From Deroplatys truncata (taxonomy: Eukaryota > Arthropoda > Insecta > Mantodea > Mantidae), in NCBI GenBank assembly GCA_030765065.1, contig CM060990.1:464736321-464800320 (forward strand): DNA of 64,000 bases, written 5' to 3'. Position 1 is the stretch's first letter; each line of letters opens with the position of its first letter. Below, piece after piece: positions 45,640 to 57,577 of the stretch. Made by a program: the position numbers and the translations under genes. The notes under the pieces are model-generated. The model saw only the letters and a program-made list of their open reading frames with translations, did not search any database and was not told the origin of the DNA.

Positions 45640-46310
45640 CGGTATTGCATTTCACCCAAAAACTCGATGTCGAGATTTCGCCGGAAATACATGTTTTGAG
45701 GCCCCTGAATAAAAAAAAGCATTTTAGAAAAAGGTCCGTGTATGTGTGAATAACATAGCTGATAAACAAAATGTCCGATACAAACCAACATTGGTATTTA
45801 GGTTCAGTATCTTCCAAAGATGCGACACGAAGATTTTCAAGAAAACCCCACCCCAAATTACCTTTTACAAGGGAGAGTTTTAAAAATTTGGATTTTCTCA
45901 AAAATGACTAATGATTTTGATTAAAATACCATATATCAAAGATATTTACATGATACTGCACAAAAAATCTAGATCTCTTAAAACATACAATTTATCTCAA
46001 GCAAATTTTTTGTGGCACAAGTCATTTCTGAGGTATCCGTTATTAATGGTTCAAACTGTTCAGTACTTTGTCTTTCTTTAAAGTCTTGTCGATATTAAAT
46101 TGTTTCTCGCGATTGCATGGAAATTGTATGGAATTCTATGGTCAGCATATAGCATACATTCTTAAATATCTGACTATCGCAATTCCCTTTGTATCTATAT
46201 CGAAACGTGTAACGCAGTTATTTCTGCAAAAGTTTATCTCGATTAAAATGCAGTAGACAGCAAAATAAGCTTTCGTAGTAATAGTTTGTAATGTATGCCC
46301 ACTAATAGTC
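45640..46310 (+). repeat. Unnamed dispersed repeat, copy C
   Basis: The least interrupted copy of the repeat family. It carries all blocks listed for copy A plus GTTTCTCGCGATTGCATGG and a TCCCTTTGTATC...CGAAACGTGTAA stretch shared with copy B. Ends near AAATAAGCTTTCG at about 46265. Confidence 0.55.
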
Positions 46311-46659
46311 GATAGAGAGCAGACAAGTCATGTAAATGTAATCCACCAGATTTTTATTTCCTTCCACTAGATGCGACAGTCATTCAAATGCTTTACTTGC
46401 CCTTCAAATATCTACTTGCCAGCGATAAGGCCAGTCACTATAGACTTAAAGAGAGAGAATCATGTATTACGATTATACGACCTTCTTCAACTACCAAAAT
46501 TTATTTTAACTGCTACTTTATAAAATATTCGCACAAGGACTGATTTTTCTCCCTACTTTCTGTTAAACATGATAAGTATTGGTGGAAACTGTTTGAATGC
46601 ACACATTTTGTTTTAGGTGTACAGGAAGCTGATACTATAGACAATTGTTTTATACATGT

Positions 46660-46734
46660 TGAAGCTGGTTATCGAGACCCAGGAGAAATAATAATAATAA
46701 TAAATGAAGCTGGTTATCGAGACCCAGGAGAAAC

Positions 46735-46798
<64 letters not shown>

Positions 46799-47666
46799 TA
46801 CGATCGAACATAACAACTAAAAATGTGCTGAATTCATATTAGGAATGGGTTGTGTAGGAAAGACAGGAAACAAGTTTGTTGTCCTCGAAGGAAGTATCTA
46901 CCTGCGTGGACAACAACAAGCCTACCGGAAGTCTCGCTTTGTACTCTGGCTCGGACGGGTAATTTACAACGGTTTCAAAGCTTAGAAGGGTTAGGAAGTA
47001 TACGTGCCTTATCTACGATCTAAGAATATTCGTGGGAAGATTTTAAAACTCAAAATAAGCTGTAAGAAGCAGATGTGAAAGTTGTCAAGTGGGGGTAGCC
47101 AATAATAAAAATCATGAAACAAAATGATAGCCAATCAAAAGATCGCGTATGCATCACATGATACGTTTGAACTTAAAACGGTACGAAACATAAGAAAGGT
47201 GGGGAAAATTCTAAGTTTGGGCGAAAGGCGAGTGAGAGGAAAAGAAACGCCGAGACACATTCCGGTACAAACTAACCACGAGGACGGTCGACGAAACGAA
47301 ATTAGAAGAAAATAATCAGAAAATTTATAGTGTAAAAATGAAGTTCTGAAATCTAGGCAATTCGAGGGCTAGTCGGAGAAACACATAAGTAGCGACTTCG
47401 AAAGTGATAAGAATAACAGTGGTTTCGACGACGAAGGTGGCGGTTCGACCAGATAGGAATCTACGTAACAAAATAAAGAAATAACTCAGACTTCTCCGGC
47501 AGTATCATTAATATCATCAAGGCAGTGTCACCACCCCTGAAAACAAGAACCTCAGCTCTACCAAAAACAAATTCCAAATCCCTGCCATCCAACCATCGAA
47601 CCCGGGACTCTGAGTCCACTGAAGCAACTGCCAGGAACAACACAGATGTGTCAGAGGTCAGCGTCA
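46660..47666 (+). repeat. Left LTR
   Basis: Begins TGAAGCTGG and ends GCGTCA. Differs from the right LTR at about a dozen sites outside the microsatellite, counted by eye. The starting unit TGAAGCTGGTTATCGAG...AGGAGAAA is doubled here (46660 and 46705), and a long AAT run follows at 46735-46797. A 63-codon frame inside is identical in both LTRs apart from single changes and is probably not a gene. Confidence 0.9.
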
Positions 47667-47668
47667 TA

Positions 47669-47692
47669 TGGCGCCCACTACGTTGGGGCTCG
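47669..47692 (+). promoter_or_regulatory. Primer binding site, tRNA-Lys-like
   Basis: TGGCGCCCACTACGTTGGGGC begins two bases after the LTR end. It resembles the site complementary to the 3' end of tRNA-Lys (TGGCGCCC...ACGT...GGGGC), with about three extra bases inside. Confidence 0.65.
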
Positions 47693-48045
47693 AAATACTG
47701 CCAGCGGATAACACACCCGGAGAACCGACAACGGAAGGAAGGACAGAAAGACGACGCCGATGACGACATCAGCAACCACCAGCAGCAGTGTACCGATAGA
47801 CGCGTGGCAACAAGCGACATCGACGCCGCTCCATTACAACAAGGAAGCAGACATTCAGCGCAGGCATCATCAGTGTTCAAAAAGTGTGTAAGTGTAGTGA
47901 AGTGATATGTGAACTACTACAACACTTCGCAGCAGCGCAACTCAGCACCGAGTAAGTGTTAACTGTATGATACATAAGTCAATACATTTTGGAAGGGAGT
48001 GTATATGCAATAGATATAAGTAAACTGGGTTATGCATGTTTGTAA

Positions 48046-50147
48046 ATGATGTTAAGAAACAAGAAATTAACCGGCAACGATATGGAAGGTAATAGCAATG
48101 AACAGGGGGAAAATTTCACTAACAATAGCACGCGGGTAGGTGTAGAAAAAGGAGATAGAGAAACATTAGAAAACCAAGTTGCCGGATCACTTAACACGAG
48201 TGAAATGCTGCAACAAATGTTGGCTCAATTGAGCCTCCTAAACACTAAAATAACAGAACAAGAGCAAACACTTGGGCAAACACTGACTCAACGATTAACA
48301 GAACAAGAGCAAACACTTGGGCAAACTGACTCAACGATTAACAGAACAAGAGCGAACACTAACTCAACGATTAACAGTACAGGAGCAAACACTAAAACAA
48401 CAATTGTCCACCCAGGAACAAACATTGCAGCAGCAAATAGCCTCACAATTAAGCATCCAGCATAAGGAAATCAGTCAGGGCTTAGAAAATAAAATACAGG
48501 GTGTCTTGTTAGAAATTAGAGTCAAATTGTCAAAATGTAATCTACGAGGATGTAGAATATATAAGAAACGAACTAAAAGCAACACAGAATAGTGTAGAGG
48601 TAGTAAGGAAGGAACTTGGCGTGGAAATAGACGCCATCAGGGCACAACAAATTGTAAGCAATGAAAACTTAATATGTACAATTAGTGATAAGGCAAGGAA
48701 AGAAGCAATGACAGTCTGTGTAGCATTACAGAATAAGCAGCAGGCACTTGAAGCAGGGGTTAATGATGAAATTAGCAAATTAAGGGAGGAACTGACACAG
48801 ACCGTCAATGCTCGCAGGGACGCGCTAGAACAAATCGAACCGCGATCCCAGGGAGCCACGGACGCGCGAATTACCTCTCAGGTTTCCGCGCTTTCATCGT
48901 TCCAGGGTAACAACTCGAGTAGCAAACCGAGGTCTGCCTGCCTTCCTTCGGCCTCACCGCACACGGCAAGTGAAATGTCAAGCTCCGTAGGGCCCCTGCA
49001 ACAATGCAATATACCTTTACAATTTTTGAATGAACTGCCAATCCCCAAGTTCAACAGTGAATTCGATAATGCGAAGCAATTCATTAACGACCTCGAATCT
49101 TATTTCGCGCTTAGGGGAATTCCCGACCGTTTCAAAATGGCAATTATAAAAAGGAGCTTGATAGGCCCGTCCCTGAGTTGGTTTCGATTGACGGTGGGCG
49201 AGCATGCACAATATGAACATTTTAGGTCTGCATTTCTAGAAAAATATTGGAGTGGCGTTGTTCAATACAGGGTGCGCGCAGAAATAAACAATGGCCGATA
49301 CAGGGAAGAGAAGCGTGAATCGATGGTCGACTACTTCTTGCGACTCGGCCAATTAAGTCAACTCCTGGACCCACCGATGCCCGAAGGTGAATTTGTATCC
49401 CTCCTGACACGACACTTCCCAGACGTTATACGTCATCACCTCGTGGTAGCACGTCCGAGGACGCTGAGCGAAGCCCTAGAACTACTTACCGCTCTGCAGG
49501 GGTACGGAACGCGGGAAGAAGATAGGCCCAGAATCAGGACTGAAGGTAGACACATTGATCGGATACAATCGCATCGTAATGATGGGACGAGGGCACAAGG
49601 TGCGTTGAACAACTATTCCACAGTCCGACAGCGTTATCAAGAGCCATTTACAAGAAATCGGGAGAGAAACTATAGGCCCTGGAACCAAACGGGCACGGGT
49701 AGGCCACCGAGGCAACATGAGGAGTATCCCGTTCAGTACATGAGATTCTCCAGGTACCCAGCGAATAGTAGGCAACACAGGGGAAATGACCTTCACGGTG
49801 AAACAGCGGATAGGCCAAGAACGCCTCCGAATCGCCCAGAAACTCCCCCGAACCGACCTGGAAACACTCCGGGCAGGCCAAGGACACCTCCGAACAGGCC
49901 AAGAACACCTCCAAGCCGGCCAGCGACCCCACCCCGTAGAGATGAGAACCACGAGCTCTTAAGCATGCCTACGTACAGCCACGCATTGACGCCGAGCGGG
50001 TACCCATCACAGACACGACAGCCGCAAAATGTCCACCGCGAAATGGATGACGCGATAGGTCACCTAAGCGGGGCAATGGCAGGACAAAGCATAGGCCAAG
50101 GGATAGGCCCCAGTCAAGGATCGTGGCCACGACGGTCGGAAAACTAG
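48046..50147 (+). pseudogene. Gypsy Gag with coiled-coil head and RPxTPP tail repeats
   Basis: Gag forms the particle. The ATG at 48046 opens a head made of repeats EQEQTLGQTLTQRLT, a long predicted coiled coil. A 2-base deletion in one repeat near 48320 and a second lesion near 48530 shift the frame. From about 48600 to 50147 the frame is open. The capsid domain (retrotransposon gag type) lies at 49010-49500 with LPIPKFNSEFDNAKQFINDL, SLSWFR and YFLRLGQL. The C-terminus has no CCHC knuckle. Instead, at 49807-49940, there are seven or so RPxTPPN/RP repeats that are basic and proline-rich and may bind RNA (inference). Total about 700 codons. Confidence 0.85.
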
Positions 50148-50662
50148 AGACAGGAAGAGTCGTAGCGTTCCCAGGCTCAACCTCAGAGAATGCGCGCAGG
50201 TTCTCGCATTACACAGGGAACGAAAACAAAAATACGGAAGCAAATAGTGTATGCCACAATATCAGCCGAAACTGTCATGACAAGTAATTCGGATACACGG
50301 AGATAAGTCAAACCCAGGAAATAACGGAATCCCCGAGAGTAGCGGCAGTAATCGAAAATGAGAGGTACTTGATAACAATAGACAGTGGAGCCATGATCTC
50401 TGCGTGCAGTAAAGCACTTTTCAACCACCTCAGTGAAAAGAAAAAGAACTTACAGACACTACCCGTAAAGAACGCATACTGCATAATGGCTGTAGGCCGC
50501 GCGAAACAAAAGATATCGCAGCAGGTAATGATTAATGCTTGCATAGGGAATGTTGAACTTGAAATATTGTGTTTAGTAATAGACAAACTGGTAGTAGACA
50601 TACTGATGGGAAGCGACGTGCTAAATGCATTCCAAGCCACTATTGACTATGGACACTATTGA
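50148..50662 (+). pseudogene. Gypsy aspartic protease region of Pol
   Basis: A retropepsin-type protease that would cut Gag-Pol. The frame shows RYLITIDSGAMISACS, with the catalytic DSGA motif, then the flap region and VDILMGSDVLNAFQA, which is the conserved second block before the C-terminal helix. It stops at 50660-50662; the next Pol segment is in another frame starting before 50659. The link from Gag is by a different frame, as is common in this class, but the present breaks may also be decay. Confidence 0.8.
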
Positions 50663-52530
50663 CACTAACAGTAGACGGATCGCTAAGAAGAATACCGTTC
50701 GTTCAAACTCCGAGTATGGAATACACGGTACTAACCGAAATAGAAGAGCAAATACAACAAGAACAATTTTTTATTCAATATTTGCACATTGGGGGAGGCA
50801 TTAATGCGGTTAGAATTTTTACGCAACAATTGTGCGAAGGGAGAGATCTTAACGACACGCCACTGCAGTCAGCTTATGAGTCAGAAGTAGGTCATGCACC
50901 CCAGTATTGTGGGTTCAACATAGAAAATGAAAGTGTTTATTATGGTGAGAGACCGGACGACTCGCAGGTAGTGAGTAAACAAAACATGTCCCTATCAGGT
51001 ATACACGAATATGTAGCATCAATAGGCTGCTTAAACCACCAACAGAAAGAAGACTTTTACAACATTCTTGTAAAACACAAAGATATGTTCACCCCAAGGA
51101 CAGGAGTATACCATGACTATGAATAGACATTTGAACTATCTGACGTCACGCCTTTCAGTCATAAGTGTAGGGGAATCCCACTCGAATTGCGAAGTGCGGC
51201 AGGCGAGAAAATCCAAGAATTGTTACGAGAGAACATTATTGAACTGTCAGACTCAGTGTACGTAAATGCATTATGTATAGTACGGAAGAAAAATGGGAGC
51301 GTTCGGCTAACTATCGATGGCCGACATGTAAACAAGTTTATCCGTCCCGACAGGTTCTGCACGCAGAATGTAGAGCAAATCTTAGCAAGCATCGGGCGAC
51401 AAAAATGGTTTACTTCGTTGGATTTGACAAATTCATACCTGCAAATCAAACTGGCCCCTCACTTGCGCAAATATACGACCTTCTATCATTCTGGATGTTT
51501 GTATAATTTTACGGGTTGTCCCTTTGGAATAAATGTTAGCGGTGGTGCACTGCTCCGGGCATTACACCAGATTTTAGGCACACAAACTGAAGGGTATGTG
51601 TCACAATATGTGGACGACACCCTAATACATGATTTAGACGTAGAGTCACACCTCCAACACATTGACGAAGTTCTTGGAAGACTTGCAAACAGTGGTTTGA
51701 CGTTAAACTGGGATAAATGCGCTTTCTTCGCTACATCAGTGAAATTCTTAGGTTATATAATTTCTGGAGAAACCGTCTCGCCTGACCCCGAGCGCGTGGA
51801 AGCAATTCAGAAAATCCCCCGCCCCAAGAACCCGAAGCAGGTGCAAAAGTTTCTAGGTGTACTTGGTTATCAAAGTCGGTTTGTAATCAGATACGCCGAG
51901 CATACTGCCCCATTACGAGCGTTACTAGAAAAGAACAGGAAATGGAGGTGGACCGAAGCCGAAGAAAATGCATTTAACAGGCTAAAGCAGTTATTCAGTG
52001 AATCGATACTGTTAAAACGCCCGCGTATGGACCTTCCTTATCATATTTATTCTGAGGTCTCTTCAATTGCTTACGGGTGTGTACTAGCCCAAGTTGACGA
52101 AAACAAGGAATTACATGTAATAGCTACAGCTTCCAGAGCATTAACAAAAGCCGAAAGAATCGCTTGTGTGAGCCAGCAGGAGATCGGGGCCATCTTCTTT
52201 GCCCTGCAAAAATTTAAACACTTTGTGTACAACAGGCAGATTATCGTATTCACAGACCATATAAGTTTGTCATTCATCAAAAACTGTAAATTAACGAGCA
52301 GCAAAATTTCTCGATGCATACACGAGATAATGGCTTACAATATAGAAATCCGCCACAAACCAGGGCGCTTGAATACGTTCAGTGACATGTTGTCCAGACT
52401 AAAGAGAGGGGGGCAGCTCCCCGAAACGCAGGGAAATACACAAAGAGAGGTTTGCGTGATGAAATTAGATCTAACGTTAAACAAACGCAGACGAAATGAA
52501 GAGGCTGCCACAGCTCCAAAGGGCAGATGA
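50663..52530 (+). pseudogene. Gypsy reverse transcriptase and RNase H
   Basis: This part makes cDNA. 50663-51126 is the protease-RT linker, closed by a single in-frame TAG (51124-51126). 51187-52530 continues in the same frame with the RT: VRLTIDGRHVNK, FTSLDLTNSYLQIKL, TGCPFGINVSGG, the catalytic YVDDTLI (about residue 140), LNWDKCAFF and VKFLGYIIS. The RNase H follows, with YSEVSSIAYGCVLAQ (first Asp replaced by Glu), TKAERIACVSQQEIGAI, FVYNRQIIVFTDHISL and MAYNIEIRHKPGRLN, ending near 52430. Only the one stop separates it from an intact frame, so it is well preserved. Confidence 0.9.
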
Positions 52531-53751
52531 GAAGATAGCCGAAATAATGAAGATAGCTACGCCGATCAGTAAACAAAACACGGGAAAGTACGGCATTCTA
52601 AACGATGTGGTATATAAACTGTGTGGAAGAGAAAGGCCGACATGGCGAGTGTTCGTACCTGCTGTGTTGGAAGAATTAGTTATGGATGCATATCATCGCG
52701 CACTCATACACGCCGGAGTGGAGAAGACAAACCTGGTCATTAATGGGCACTTTTACATTCCAAGGCTTGGTAAGAAGTTGAGGGCCTTTGTTGCAAATTG
52801 TGCAATGTGTCAGAAAGCTAAGCCGCTGAACGTCCGATATGATTTACCACCACAGACGATTCTGAGGGATCTACCTCTGCAGTTAATCACGGCCGATGGC
52901 CACGGCCCCATGCCGACCGGAAGAACAGGATTAAAATATGTTTTCGTATTAGTCGATGTGATGAGCAAATTTGTGAAGCTATACCCAGTCAAGAAGCTGA
53001 CTAGCGCTATCTGCGCGAGCAAAATAGTTGATCACTACGTACCAAATTATGGAAAAATGGCGGCGATCTTGGTGGATAATGCACCGGCACATAAGGGAAG
53101 GATATTTCGAGAAAGACTACTCGAAGCAGGCATAAAAGTGTACAATATTAGCGCTTATCATCCAAGTTCAAATCCTTGCGAAAGACAGATGCGGACCTGA
53201 GTATTGCGTTACGGATTTTAGCGAATCAGAAACATACTAGTTGGCCCGGATACATTGAATACATCGAAAATGTATTCAATAACGGTCTCAACTGTAATCA
53301 TGGATAGACGCCACTGCAACTACACACAGGAAATGAACCAAATAGTATTATTCCGGGTGTACCACGAGCGATTGAAACTATCGAGGGATCGGACGCGGAA
53401 AGGATTAAGAACGCCTTTGAGAAATTAAAAGCCAAAGCAGAGAAAAGGAGACAGAAGGCCAAGAGATACACACGTACCTGGACTCCGGCAACAGGTGACC
53501 TCGTACTAGTGAGGAATTTTGACAAATCTTCGCTAGTAAAGAAGGAATACAGACGTATGCATATGTGCTGGAAAGGTCCTTATCGGATATCACAAATCTT
53601 CGGGGACAGGGTATATCAACTCCAACAATTAAGGACCGGGAAAATAATCGGTAGGTACCATTTATCATTGATTCGTCCATTTAAGCAGGACCAAAGAAAT
53701 TTAGTAGAGTCGGACAGGGAAAATGTACAAACGCACTCGGAACACGAGTAG
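52496..53751 (+). pseudogene. Gypsy integrase
   Basis: Integrase joins cDNA to the genome. It is in a different frame from RT. It has a zinc-binding HHCC-like N-terminus (YHRALIHAGVEKT, NGHFYIPRL, CAMCQKAK), a catalytic core with LITADGHGPMP (first Asp), ILVDNAPAHKG (second Asp) and SSNPCERQMR (Glu). It then shifts frame near 53195 into LRILANQKHTSWPGYIE and a C-terminal region with GDLVLVRNF and WKGPYRISQIFGDRVYQL, the latter typical of the Gypsy GPY/F module. It ends at TAG 53749-53751. All three catalytic residues are present. One frameshift and one internal TAG (near 53305) break it. Confidence 0.88.
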
Positions 53752-54381
53752 GGAAAGTCATATATGCGAACCTTGTTTACAAACAAATTGGTAGCTTTGG
53801 GATAGCAATGTCCTGTTAAAACCGTGTGCTTGACATTCACGATGTTAATGACATACAGTATGAACACCGGACAGAATGTATACCTGGCAGAAAAAAGGTA
53901 CCAAAAGGTGTCTGAGTGTGGAGGCTGCTAATAGCCTCAAGAAAACCAGTATTGTTTATAATGTGCAAGAGAGAGAGAGAGAGAGAGAAAGATGGAACTA
54001 AGATGTGTAATAAAAAAAATTTGAAGAATGTATTGTGTGTTTATAAACAGATTCCTTAAATATAAGTGTTTTGTAGCCTGGTTGTTGACGGCCAGATATT
54101 ATGTAGATTGTTTTTCTTTTATTTTGTGAAAATACTTGTGTCAAATTTGAAATTGCATTGTGTTCAGTGATTGAAATGTATTGTGAACAGAATAAATGTG
54201 TAACGGTGGGCTCGCCATCAAATCGTCGTAAGCCACTAAATAAATGAATAAATAAATAAATAAAATGATAAATGAAAGCAACCGAGGGAGAGAGGGACAT
54301 TAGATTAGCTTAGATGGGACATTAACGATAAACCCATCATCCAACCTAAAGGTCCGATGATAAATTTACCGTCAGGGCATA
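53752..54381 (+). other. Gypsy 3' untranslated region and purine-rich tract
   Basis: Noncoding. It contains a GA run at about 53970-53990 and a purine-rich stretch (AAGCAACCGAGGGAGAGAGGGA) at about 54277-54298 that could be the polypurine tract, though it lies about 80 bp before the LTR start as I define it. No env gene. Confidence 0.5.
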
Positions 54382-54408
54382 TGAAGCTGGTTATCGAGAC
54401 CCAGGAGA

Positions 54409-54463
<55 letters not shown>

Positions 54464-55332
54464 TACGATCGAACATAACGACAAAAAAATGTGCTGAATT
54501 CATATTAGGAATGGGTTTTGTAGGAAAGACAGGAAACAAGTTTGTTGTCCTCGAAGGAAGTATCTACCTGCGTGGACGACAACAAGCCTACCGGAAGTCT
54601 CGCTTTGTACTCTGGCTCGGACGGGTAATTTACAACGGTTTCAAAGCTTAGAAGGGTTAGGAAGTATACGTGCCTTATCTACGATCTAAGAATATTCGTG
54701 GGAAGATTTTAAAACTCAAAATAAGCTGTAAGAAGCAGATGTGAAAGTTGTCAAGTGGGGGTAGCCAATAATAAAAATCATGAAACAAAATGATAGCTAA
54801 TCAAAAGATCGCGTATGCATCACATGATACGTTTGAACTTAAAACGGTACGAAACATAAGAAAGGTGGGGAAAATTCTAAGTTTGGGCGAAAGGCGTGTG
54901 AGAGGAAAAGAAACGCCGAGACACATTCCGGTACAAACTAACCACGAGGACGGTCGACGAAACGAAATTAGAAGAAAATAATCAGAAAATTTATAGTGTA
55001 AAAATGAAGTACTGAAATCTAGGCAATTCGAGGGCTAGTCGGAGAAACACATAAGTAGCGACTTCGAAAGTGATAAGAATAACAGTGGTTTCGACGACGA
55101 AGGTGGCGGGTCGACCAGATAGGAATCTACGTAACAAAATAAAGAAATAACTCAAACTTCTCCGGCAGTATCATTAATATCATCAAGGCAGTGTCACCAC
55201 CCCTGAAAACAAGAACCTCAACTCTACCAAAAACAAATTCCAAATCCCTGCCATCCAACCATCGAACCCGGGACTCTGAGTCTACTGAAGCAACTGCCAG
55301 GAACAACACAGATGTGTCAGAGGTCAGCGTCA
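54382..55332 (+). repeat. Right LTR
   Basis: Same sequence as the left LTR from TGAAGCTGG to GCGTCA, with a single copy of the starting unit and a shorter AAT run (54410-54462). Confidence 0.92.
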
Positions 55333-55696
55333 ATTTATGCCTTGTAATTGCATAATCTTACCATGAAATCAGGGGAAATAATAGAATTACCACGTGACAC
55401 TGCAAAAGTATTATTTAAAATATTGAAAACTTCAAACAAGAGTGTATACTTCGGATATGGTTAATGCGCCCCCAAAAATTTTACTCTTGGCAAAAACGAA
55501 ATTAAAGAGATGTGCAATTTTTTTTCTTTTCTTTTTTACTGAATAGTTGTCTGTCTCTTATGGTTTCCCAGTCATATAAAACTGAACAAGAACGAAGAGG
55601 TCTTCACGAGGAATTCATAGAAAATGTAAGTTATTCATTATATCTGTATTTCAAACATGTGATATTTTAAATCAGTTTTTTTTTTTGAGAAATAAA
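55333..55696. other. No gene seen
   Basis: AT-rich flank of the Gypsy element. Nothing recognised. Confidence 0.4.
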
Positions 55697-56022
55697 AACC
55701 GCTTGGCTTTCACCAAGGCAGTTCGATCCCAGGGACCCGCACGTGGGATTTGTGGTGGACAAAGCTACGTCTGGGCGGGTTTTCTCCGGGTTCTCCGATT
55801 TCCCCCGCCATTTATTCCACCAACTACTCCATCATCACATTTCCTTTCATCCATTTCACCGTCATTTCATATCATCTACTTACTCGCTCTCATATCAAGC
55901 ATCGGGCTATCACCCATCCTGGATATTCTGTCTGATTCAAAGTATCTGCTCCTCGACAGGCCTCTGGCTCTAGGCACCCGCTTGTGAGTCCTGGGGGTGT
56001 AAGTCCTACATACGAGGAGGGT
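55697..56022 (+). repeat. SINE-like repeat (family 2), 5'-truncated
   Basis: The B-box-like GCAGTTCGATCCC near 55720 is followed by a body GGGCGGGTTTTCTCCGGGTTCTCC and a 3' part ending TGTAAGTCCTACATACGAGGAGG. The reverse complement of the body aligns with 36485-36700, and the 3' part with 41693-41755 (inverted). The A box is missing. Confidence 0.55.
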
Positions 56023-56162
56023 AAACAGAGAAAGAAGAGAAATAAAAACACAGAAAAAAGTTCCATGTAAATGTTGATTTGGAGTGGGGAGATTTTATTG
56101 AATATCCTCATCTGGTGTCCTTAAGTAGCGTCTGACTCAAGTATGAATTTGAAGTGAATCAC

Positions 56163-56178
56163 GCGCGCGCCCACACAA

Positions 56179-56203
<25 letters not shown>
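56163..56203 (+). repeat. CA microsatellite flanked by GC/CG units
   Basis: GCGCGCGC then a CA run then CGTGCGC. Simple repeat. Confidence 0.9.
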
Positions 56204-56209
<6 letters not shown>

Positions 56210-57577
56210 TAACCCAACAATGTTCTAAAACTGCTTTTTAAGAATCAGGAGATCTTAAAACGATACCTTTTTTAGATCGAATGCAATACTTCCTCTAGCT
56301 TAGATACCCAAGCATTTTCTTAAGGGAGGACTGAAGTACGTTTATAGTCGTTTTGATTAAAACGTGGATTCCTTATTTTTACTGTAAAAATGCAATATAT
56401 TTTAAATTCAATTTTTGCAAAATTTTATTCACCTAGGCAATTCATATTTAGGGCGCAATATTAAAGCGTTTCACAGTTTAAGTAATTATGCATGACAAAC
56501 TTAATGGGCATTTTTCTCATGTTCAACTTTCTGTCTTTTTTTCCAATTTTCAGTATCCATTTTCTCCCACAAAATATAGATACAGGGATGCAAACATTTT
56601 CCATATTGCATTTCATATGTTTGATAAATTACATGGAGTATATTTCAATATACCTTTTGGTTTATTTTTATGAAAATAATTCGCATAATCGTGCGCCATT
56701 TTGCGGCTTATTTTCCACTATATAAAAATTTCTATTGGACGGTTTGTTACAGAGGCATTAAGAAATGAAATTAAAGAAAAAAACATTACGCTTGTAGCTC
56801 AATATCTGTGGGAAGTGACTATAGTTTGCTCTTAATCCATAAAATCGATATATGTAGATTAATTACATAAAAATGTAAAACATACTGGGACCCCAAATTG
56901 GTACATATACTTCTTTTAACCGCTAACAACTGTAAAAAAACTTAGATTTGTAGCTTAAATGTATTAGAAAATCACTTCTTGCACTTCAGAACTTCTTTAG
57001 CAACTGCAGACGTCAAATCAGCGCCACCAGCCTTTCGGAATTTTGTCCCCCAAGAGTTCATTTACATACTAATAGATTCAAATAAACTAAGTTTGTTACT
57101 AAAGCTTCTTTAAATTTAATCGTTTTGGGTTGGGATCGAACCCATAAAGGGAAATGCGTGTCCCAACCAGGTCGATGTTGTTCATTCAGCCTATTAAGGT
57201 GCATAATGGCAAAAGTGATATGCTACAACGGAATCGCTTAAATTTATATAAGATAATTAAAATTTGTTTTACTTTCTAATGTATACATTTGTTCGTGTGT
57301 TTTCTTATCGTACTTGAACATTATAACAATCGGTGTGAACTTAAAAATATGCTACAAGAATTTATCTCAAATCATAGTAATTTGGTAGTTGAAGCAATAC
57401 CTGCAACTGACTAACAAAATCAACGCTTACTTAAATCTTCATTCTTCAACTGGACCGGTCATATACTAGGACGAAGAATGTATGTATGAAAGGTGTGCTT
57501 TAATGAGCTCAGATTACACAGAGCTTATAATCAACAACTTCTGTCCTCCCAGAATAAAGAAAAGCTTTATCCAGGTA
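56204..57577. other. No gene; one T-arm-like hairpin
   Basis: AT-rich. GGTTGGGA at 57127-57134 is perfectly inverted as TCCCAACC near 57161-57168. On the minus strand a B-box-like GGGTTCGATCCC lies inside, so it may be a tRNA-derived scrap. Frames at 56488-56725 have no domain. Confidence 0.35.

Larger units (their letters stand above)
46660..55332 (+). mobile_element. Ty3/Gypsy LTR retrotransposon
   Basis: Two direct LTRs (46660-47666 and 54382-55332) flank a primer binding site, Gag, and a Pol in the order protease, RT, RNase H, integrase. That order defines Ty3/Gypsy. The tRNA-Lys-like primer site recalls the Osvaldo/Ulysses-type insect lineage (inference). No env-like frame with signal and membrane segments is visible between integrase and the right LTR. 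Gag and Pol are frameshifted several times and contain at least one stop. No clean target duplication was found. Confidence 0.93.

Noticed and set aside
46613..46816. Tyrosine-rich frame on the minus strand
   Set aside because: Produced by the AAT microsatellite in the LTR.
47124..47315. 63-codon frame in the left LTR (and its twin at 54790-54981)
   Set aside because: Identical in both LTRs because the LTRs are duplicates. No domain, and it is not placed like a retroelement gene.
53752..54381. Gypsy env gene
   Set aside because: No frame with a signal peptide or membrane segment exists between the integrase stop and the right LTR.
46650..55340. 4-6 bp target-site duplication of the Gypsy element
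   Set aside because: The bases before 46660 (CATGT) and after 55332 (ATTTA) do not match. The doubled LTR start may have destroyed it.
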